Positions 57,701-64,000 of a stretch of 64,000 nucleotides of DNA are shown one piece after another. A program made the position numbers and the translations under genes. Under the pieces are notes generated by a model. It saw nothing but the letters and a program-made list of their open reading frames with translations, was not told the DNA's origin and made no database searches. The DNA comes from Branchiostoma belcheri. Taxonomy: Eukaryota > Chordata > Leptocardii > Amphioxiformes > Branchiostomatidae. Location: assembly GCF_001625305.1 (NCBI RefSeq), contig NW_017804420.1:1290961-1354960 (forward strand), read 5' to 3'. Every line of letters starts with the position of its first letter. Position 1 is the first letter of the stretch.

Positions 57701-57932
57701 GGAGGTGCGCATTTTCACTTCACCCCCCTCCCATCGATCGCACCATATGAACACATTTTCTAGCATGTCTTTGAATACAACGTTCCTTAATACCCAGCAC
57801 ACTAGAACTATTGCATAACACTTTGCCTCAAGTTAACGCCGAGAAACGTTCAACTTACAAACATCGCTTCGGAGCGGAGAAATCACGCAAGAAAGACCGA
57901 AATCGCAGCAGACGCAAACCACGGGCAGCCAT
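54714..57932 (-). CDS. NFU1: NFU1 iron-sulfur cluster scaffold, mitochondrial
   Basis: Coding exons in transcript order: 57932-57859, 57482-57376, 57056-56921, 56662-56596, 56218-56101, 55813-55750, 55334-55154, 54812-54714. All phases join; 281 residues, human 254. An Arg-rich, acid-poor N-terminus ([18 protein letters not shown]) fits a mitochondrial presequence. The Nfu N-domain (about 63-160) reads [32 protein letters not shown] and [16 protein letters not shown]. The NifU-type domain (about 175-249) has [13 protein letters not shown] and CSSCPSS; its CxxC (about 219-222) bridges a 4Fe-4S cluster between two subunits. NFU1 passes 4Fe-4S clusters to lipoate synthase and complexes I and II. 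The last exon adds a charged helix, [18 protein letters not shown] onward, longer than the human tail. Confidence 0.96.
55420..55590 (+). repeat. Dispersed SINE-like repeat, family B, copy 2
   Basis: TAAGCCCCTCTAACTTTGTC, AATGTAATCCAATACCATAG, ACACCAGTTACCATGGTGAC and GGTCCAGGTCATTGACC match the copies at 11115 and 56695; in an NFU1 intron. Confidence 0.8.
56695..56860 (+). repeat. Dispersed SINE-like repeat, family B, copy 3
   Basis: GACCAGCCCCTGCAGCTCTG, GCTACATAATGTAATCCAAT, CACCAGTTACCACAGTG and GACCAGGTCATTGAC. A minus-strand ORF across it is not part of NFU1. Confidence 0.8.
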
Positions 57933-58440
57933 CTTGTTCGTCTTCACCTTGCGCTGTGACGCCACCTGTCGTATGTTATCAGTACTGCAGGTAAATGTAT
58001 AAAGGTCATGATGATTTGTTGTCACTCCAGGCAGATTCATACATATAACATTAGCTATCATGACCATTTGCTGTATTGAGGGCAAAAAATGAGCAGCATG
58101 TATCAACAGGTCTGATGCTGTTTTGAGGGGACCGTTATTATGAGGGTGGGAGGGGAGCAAGAGGTTAGCATGGACGACACAAGCAGTCAATGGGGAAGCA
58201 AGGGTATTAAAATAAAACTTAAGCACAACAGTGTGGCACATTTTAACACTTGATTTTACATTAACACTACCATTAGCATATTTGCATGTATAAACTATAT
58301 TTTAACATTCATATTTCTTTGCAAAAATATAAGTGTGCTTAATTTTATAGCTCTGCACAAAATTACATACCCATTATTATAATGGTGCATTCCAACTCCC
58401 ATTTGTCGTCTGCAAATCTTCCTCCACGACGCAAAGAAAG
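57933..58440. promoter_or_regulatory. NFU1 upstream region, possibly bidirectional
   Basis: 508 bp between the NFU1 ATG on the minus strand and the candidate ATG at 58441 on the plus strand. CpG-containing sequence flanks both ATGs. A shared promoter is inferred only from spacing. Confidence 0.35.
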
Positions 58441-58497
58441 ATGGCAGCTTCACAGTCTGACGGTCCGGACGGTATTCCTCACATATTTCCACCCAAG
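58441..58497 (+). CDS. Candidate first coding exon of an unrecognised gene
   Basis: An ATG in a good context (GAAAGATGG) opens 19 codons, MAASQSDGPDGIPHIFPPK, ending at AAG/gtacga, a plausible phase 0 donor. Its position, divergent from NFU1 and in locally CpG-containing sequence, suits a promoter-proximal first exon. No second exon is identified in the next 5.5 kb, so the gene may continue beyond the window or this may be chance. Confidence 0.4.
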
Positions 58498-61400
58498 GTA
58501 CGACTTCCAGGCGAAAGATCAGCTTCTCCTTTGAGAACATAGATCTCGAAGGCCTACGCTACATGTACAGCCCATTTTGATGTAGGTATCGTTACCTGAT
58601 CGTTGTATATTCGGGTAAGTTTATTAGGCATTTGAAGAGGAAAATGTTTGCGTTTCTTCCTGTGTGCCATACACATGTATGTTGTGGTGGCGGAAAATTA
58701 TTCTGCTACTAGTATATCCCGCATTTCTTGAATTTTCCAACACTCTATGATCGTTGAAAATAGTACTTGGCAAAGGGTGACGGTTGTAGGGGTTGTTCAA
58801 TCATCGCAAATCAGCCAGTTAGTGATCCTGGTCTGGATAATAACGGTACAAATTATAACGGGACGGGGGTTTTGTCAGTTGCCCACTCCGAGTGATTCCA
58901 TATGGTGTCTGGTTCCCGGGTCACTGCTAGCCGTGACCTATGACGACGTTTTAGTCGTTTGTGACATCAAAATGCGGCAAGTAAAATGGAAGTGTGTGCG
59001 CATCATGATCTGATAAATTTATGAATTATGATTTGGAAGAGTCGTTTTGATAGCACTCTGATAATCTGTTAATACCAAAACCTGATTACTTAAAGTATTT
59101 CACCCCAGGGGATTGAAGTATTATTTTGACGTCTATTTGTCTGTTAGTTTGTATGTGTGTGTGTGTATTTCTGGAATATAAACAACCCAACATCACCATA
59201 TATTTTCTTAACATTGATTAACATCCCCTGCTATTTTTGTTGGTGGGACTGGAATAGTTGCAAAGCAGTATGGGTTAGGGGGTGAATTCTGCCATCTCTG
59301 ATTGCCTTATTATGCACCATATTTAGAATTAATGGTACATCATCTAAAAGGCCATATCTTGTCTGTATGATCTTTTCAAGTGAAAATATATGTATGTTGT
59401 TTTTGCAGGCAATAGACATATTGACATTGTTTTGGGTTTCTATTGTTGACAACTCAGCCTGTATGCATCAGTAATTTTGAAAGGAAAAAAAAAACATTAT
59501 TTTTCTTTGTGCTTTACTCCCATTAAATGCATGTCACAATAGATTTACATTTGTACAGCTGTGTTTGGAAAAAAGTTCTCTCTTTGTTCCAAGGTTTTTA
59601 GAAGTTATGATAACATGATAATGGTGAGGCATTGTTTGTTATGCCTGATATCAGATTATCACCCCATGTGGCACCTGTTGAATTCCCATCTTTCAAATCA
59701 TCCTAACTGATAAAGAAAGGTACTACACAGATAACACACGCATGCTGAAGTAAGCAAATTTCACTTAAAAGTTGTAATTTGGTTCTCGTACACATACATG
59801 TACCTGTGTAAAACCAACCACTTTTTAATTGGTTTGGTGAGCATTCAACCTTGATGTTCAGTAGACTGTAGAATTGACCACAAAAGAACTAGATGTAAGA
59901 GTAATGGTCTCTGTCAGGATTAAGTGTTTTTTCAGCTTGACACTATTTTTGGTATCCCTCCTGCTTTGTATAAGATTTCCAAAGAGCTGTACTTGCATAT
60001 ATCAAGGACATTATGTCCTTGCATGTATACTGGCTGAAAATATAAATGTGACATATTGGTTTTGCTGACAGTTTTTTTTTTTTTTAGTTTGCCGTTGCCT
60101 CACAATTTTTATTCTCATTTTTTAAACTGATGTATAGCTGTGTTACTGAGCATCTAACCATGATGAAATATTGACAGCATGATTATGACACATTGACAAG
60201 TGTGTGTGTTAGGACGTTTAAATTGTAAACAGCTACTCTGGTCTAAAACGTGCATTTTTCTCACAAAACACAATGCCATGTACCGGTAGGTGTTATGGTG
60301 TGTGAGTCCCATCCTAGAGTTACCTATGTTACCCCTGATGTTTGGGAAATTGGTCCTTTAGAAATGGCGTTGTTTATTAACTGTTGCTGTTTAGTAACTG
60401 TTGCTAAGGTGACAACTTTGTTATTAGTAATTAAATTATGGAAAACCATTTGGCCTCACAAAACTGGCTCTTGTTGAAAGGTGAGCCATGACGTTTTAAG
60501 GCAACTTAATTGCAAGCCACAACTAGTGAAGAATTTTCTTTCCCCAAACACCCTTAGTCTATGTGTCACATACTAGTTCAAAATCTCCTCCTCACTACCT
60601 AGGTGCTAGCTCTCCAAATTAAAAGTTATGCCCTTCGCAGAGTCCTGCTGCATGTTTACATACCCCACTGCTTTCTCTTCCAAGAAAAGGAGGTTAGTAA
60701 CAGGCAGACATCTGGAGTAAATTCAGATAGATTTGTAAAGGGAGACATCATTTATTTGCCCAGTACCTTTTGAGGTCAAATCATGTGAAGACTATATAAA
60801 ATGTTGAAAAGACACCCTTATTATCATCATCTTACCTTTTTGCAGACACTTACTTTGGCCTTTTTTATATTGAATCTATTTTTTCAATGAAAAAAGCCTG
60901 ATGTGCAGGTTGCATGTCACTCTAACAAGACTAAATGATGTTTACTTGCATGGTTGTAGTCCCACTATTTCCAAGAAGATTAGACACTTATAATTATACA
61001 TATAATTAATACACATCTTTTGTCACAAGTTATGGACTGTTCTAGAAATTCTTGAAATCAAAATTAAACTGTATAGTAGTAATATCCGTTAATAGTGTTA
61101 TGTTCTGGTGATGTGTTATAGTGTGAGCATGTTGTGATTTATATTGCCAGTGACCAGCTTGACCCTGCTCTGCCAGTCTGAGTTGGTTCTGTCTAATTGA
61201 TGCCTTCAAATCTTCATGTTCTACTAGCTGAAGGTAGTTTGAGAGCAGACACCAGTTGTGCAGCGTTGTGCAGCGGAGGCCAAAAAATGGGAACACGATT
61301 GTAGTGCCTAGTTAATACCTTTGAAAATCCTTTTTTCTCTTGGAAGTTTTGGTGCATTTTGGAGATTTTGGGACTGGAAGGCACAGGTAGGGTGTAAACT

Positions 61401-62811
61401 TTCCTACTTTGGTCAAGTTTTCTTATTTCAGCAGTTTAGTGGGCATAATGAGAGATGATAGTGGTTAGGTCTTGTCTGGCCAGGTGGATGGATACCATGG
61501 AAAATTAGGTCAAAGTTGAGGTTTTGTTACCATCATCATGTACATTCAGCCATCAAAATTAAAGGGGGATAATTCTTGGTGCCTTTCTTTGTCCAACTAA
61601 ATGGATAGACTTAAATGGCAAATGTACATAAGAGAGGAAAAAAATTAGCTTTTATCATAATCTTAAATCATAATCTTTTATTATTACTAGGCTCATGCTA
61701 AATGGCTACTAACCTTAAGGCCTTAAAGACCTTAAAAGGCTACTGGTAACTATCAATAATTGATCACTTCTGAGCTAAATCTGTTCTTAACACACAGTTG
61801 AGAACTAGCAGGGATGTGTCAGTAAATGTGTTTGTCTACATGCAACCAAAGTCTGGATCTACATATACACAACATGTACATGTAGATCTTGGAGAATGGC
61901 AGCAATTTATATGATGTTGTAATGTGTGCTTTTTATACATTATCTAGAGCAGCATTTGTTGGAGATAACACGCAATGATATGGAGTTGGTGTGTTAGGCT
62001 GAAGGGCAGTTATATACTGGCTATACAGATAGAGATTTGAACTCAAATCCAGTCTAAGAAACCCCAGAAACTACCAAGTGCCTCTGGTATTGTAGTGCAA
62101 ATAGTTGATATTTAACTCAGAGATTCATAGGCTTGAACACCAAAGTCTCGACAATGACTGAGATATACTTTTATTTCGATGACCTTCAGCTCATTTGTTA
62201 TCTAGTCAACATTGGTGATGCTTGTTTCCGTTTTGTTCCATGGGGCAAAAGAAGTTCAAACTAATAGTGCTTTCTCACATTAGTTCACAAGTAAAAGGTG
62301 AGGCAAATTAGAAAATGCCAGTCACATCTGGAAAGGATGTACTTGGAGTTCAAGTGAACATGTTGAACTTGAAGGTAAACTATGTCCGAGACAAGTTGAT
62401 TTATTGTATGCGGTCTTCAACAAGTACAAGGTCTTAGAGCCTTATTGATGACAGATTCCCTCTTACCATACCCGTTACTACCAGGCCTAGACTACTGGTG
62501 CTTTCTTTCACCTTTAAAACCCTCTCAAATTCCACTTAAAGATTATGATCATCCCTCTTTCCTTTTTGACCTCCCATATTTGTGTGTCTGTTACCAATTT
62601 GCCCATAGGAGGCCAGGAAATAGCTAGGTGTTCTTGTATTGCAAGTGCCAATACAAGTTTGCTGTTTTTGTTTACATCGATGTAATACACATGCAGAAAG
62701 CATGAAGACATATGCAAATTATTGATAGGTAAATCAGCCAACCGTCACCCGCCTTTTGCCTGCCACTTGCTGGTCATGACATCATGGCGCTCACCTGTAT
62801 TGTAAGATTTC
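58498..62811. other. Stretch without a supported gene
   Basis: AT-rich. The minus ORF at 61042-61296 and the plus ORFs at 58747-59013 and 60250-60477 have no recognisable domain or paired splice sites. A GT microsatellite lies near 59152-59167. If the exon at 58441 is real this could be its first intron. Confidence 0.35.
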
Positions 62812-63191
62812 TTAGGCCACACCAATTTAATTTGTTGGTTCTCGGATTCGCCTCTTCGTTTTTTTTCTGATTTGCAAAAAAAAAAATTTGATTCTGGTCC
62901 TGAATCATCTGAAAAATGCTCATGTTTTGCCCCCAACAGTTGAGGAAAGTCCTTTTCTTCCTAGTTGTTACAGTTTTCCCATCTATCATTGCAGTGGTTT
63001 GATTAAAAGTTCAAAATTCAATGTTTAAATTTTAACCCAGCCTTTTGTGTTGACTTCATGGCTCATTCTGTAGCATTTAAGCCTATAATGGGATGCCTGG
63101 ACCTGTTTTTATTTTTATTTTTTTTCGCCCTGTCGCTTCATATTTTTTCTGAAAAAATCCGAGAACCAACAAATTAAATTGGTCTGGCCTT
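62812..63191. mobile_element. MITE with ~35 bp terminal inverted repeats
   Basis: Left end TTAGGCCACACCAATTTAAT followed by TTGTTGGTTCTCGGATT; right end AATCCGAGAACCAACAAAT followed by TAAATTGGTCTGGCCTTA. The two are inverted copies with one or two mismatches, flanked by TTA-like sequence that could be the target-site duplication. About 380 bp, no ORF of note. A shortened relative is at 51222-51320. Confidence 0.88.
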
Positions 63192-64000
63192 ACGTATAAA
63201 TATTTAATCACTTTTCATCCAGGATAATTGGTGAGCAGGGTCACTACATAATATCCTTGATCCTTCTTGGTACCATGGCATTATGCTGCAGGCATTATTT
63301 TGTGTGTGACAATTCATACCAAAGATCTGATGTCTGAATAATTCCAATATTGCAATTTTGAACACTCAAAGGGGTTCACCGGAACTTCACCTAATAGAAA
63401 TATAGTGACTGAAAGGATTTTACACAGCAGTTGGTTAAAATTACCAAGCTGCTTTTTGAACTGATCCCTATATTTGATGGGTTATATTCCATGTAATCAC
63501 CAACCTCTTTTGTCACATTTGCAGGGTGTTTACATGCCATGAATGGCAGACACTGGCAGCAAATCATCAGAACTCAAGAAGCAGTGCCCCCTTACAGCTT
63601 CCTGTGAACTGCAGATGCCATATTCAAACTGCTCGCTGGAGTCAGATTACTGAGTGGCACATATACTGATAGAAATCCTGGTGACCAATGTTATGTTTCA
63701 CTGTTGACTTATCTTTCATTAGATTACTATATACATGTAGGGCCTGTATCACACAAAATACCTACCAGCAATCATAACTAAACTAGAAATGATGACAGAA
63801 TACTTGGTCACCAGGTACATGTACTTCCAGATACCAGTGAAACTGTAGATGTTACGTCTTTGAAACTGCCCAACACTTTTTTATCACCCCCTTGCTTGAA
63901 ATTAGCATGTTTGCCACTATGATGCTTAGCAAATTCAAGCATCTACCACTCAGTACACGCATTCCCATCCTTCTCTTTTTGCTGGGGCTGGCAGTCTTTA
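63192..64000. other. Stretch without a supported gene
   Basis: A plus-strand acceptor-like TTTGCAG ends at 63525 and is followed by 26 codons open to a TGA in one frame and by a longer open stretch in another. Neither matches a family I know. Confidence 0.3.

Noticed and set aside
61042..61296. 84-codon minus ORF with a helical-looking stretch (LVEHEDLKASIRQNQLRLAE)
   Set aside because: No acceptor/donor pair or family match; left unannotated though it might be a retroelement scrap.

Overview
The window is AT-rich, intron-dense animal nuclear DNA. All genes are split by GT-AG introns and every exon chain below joins in consistent phase. Protein matches are closest to deuterostome families, while the many short inverted-repeat elements, SINE-like units and a CR1-like LINE tail are not vertebrate-like. 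I infer an invertebrate deuterostome, most likely amphioxus (Branchiostoma); this rests on gene content and repeat style, not on a database search. I see no rRNA or tRNA genes, CRISPR arrays, operons or bacterial DNA.

Layout. 1-8.2 kb: repeats (a 1.7 kb foldback palindrome, a ~190 bp tandem array with splice-like borders, several minisatellites) and one weak candidate exon. 8.28-16.09 kb, minus: a tetraspanin of TspanC8 type with three alternative 3' terminal exons. 18.71-23.78 kb, minus: stomatin-like protein 1 (SPFH plus SCP2 domains). 24.80-32.42 kb, plus: an 875-residue DUF4062/P-loop STAND protein related to TTC41/NPHP3-type proteins, with a predicted N-myristoylation site, a zinc-knuckle C-terminus and no TPRs; it lies head-to-head with STOML1. 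33.53-52.46 kb, minus: a storkhead-box (STOX1/2) winged-helix gene, 8 coding exons and a 12.7 kb first intron containing transposons. 54.71-57.93 kb, minus: NFU1, the mitochondrial Fe-S scaffold. 58.44 kb, plus: a lone candidate first exon divergent from NFU1. The remainder to 64 kb shows repeats but no gene I can support.

The genes do not form a pathway. TspanC8 and STOML1 both organise membrane microdomains, STOX is a nuclear regulator, NFU1 is mitochondrial. The best leads are the tetraspanin gene, whose three alternative last exons each rebuild the end of TM4 and each end in a class I PDZ-ligand-like tripeptide (TAI, STL, TAV), and the TPR-less STAND protein with a Cys-rich tail.
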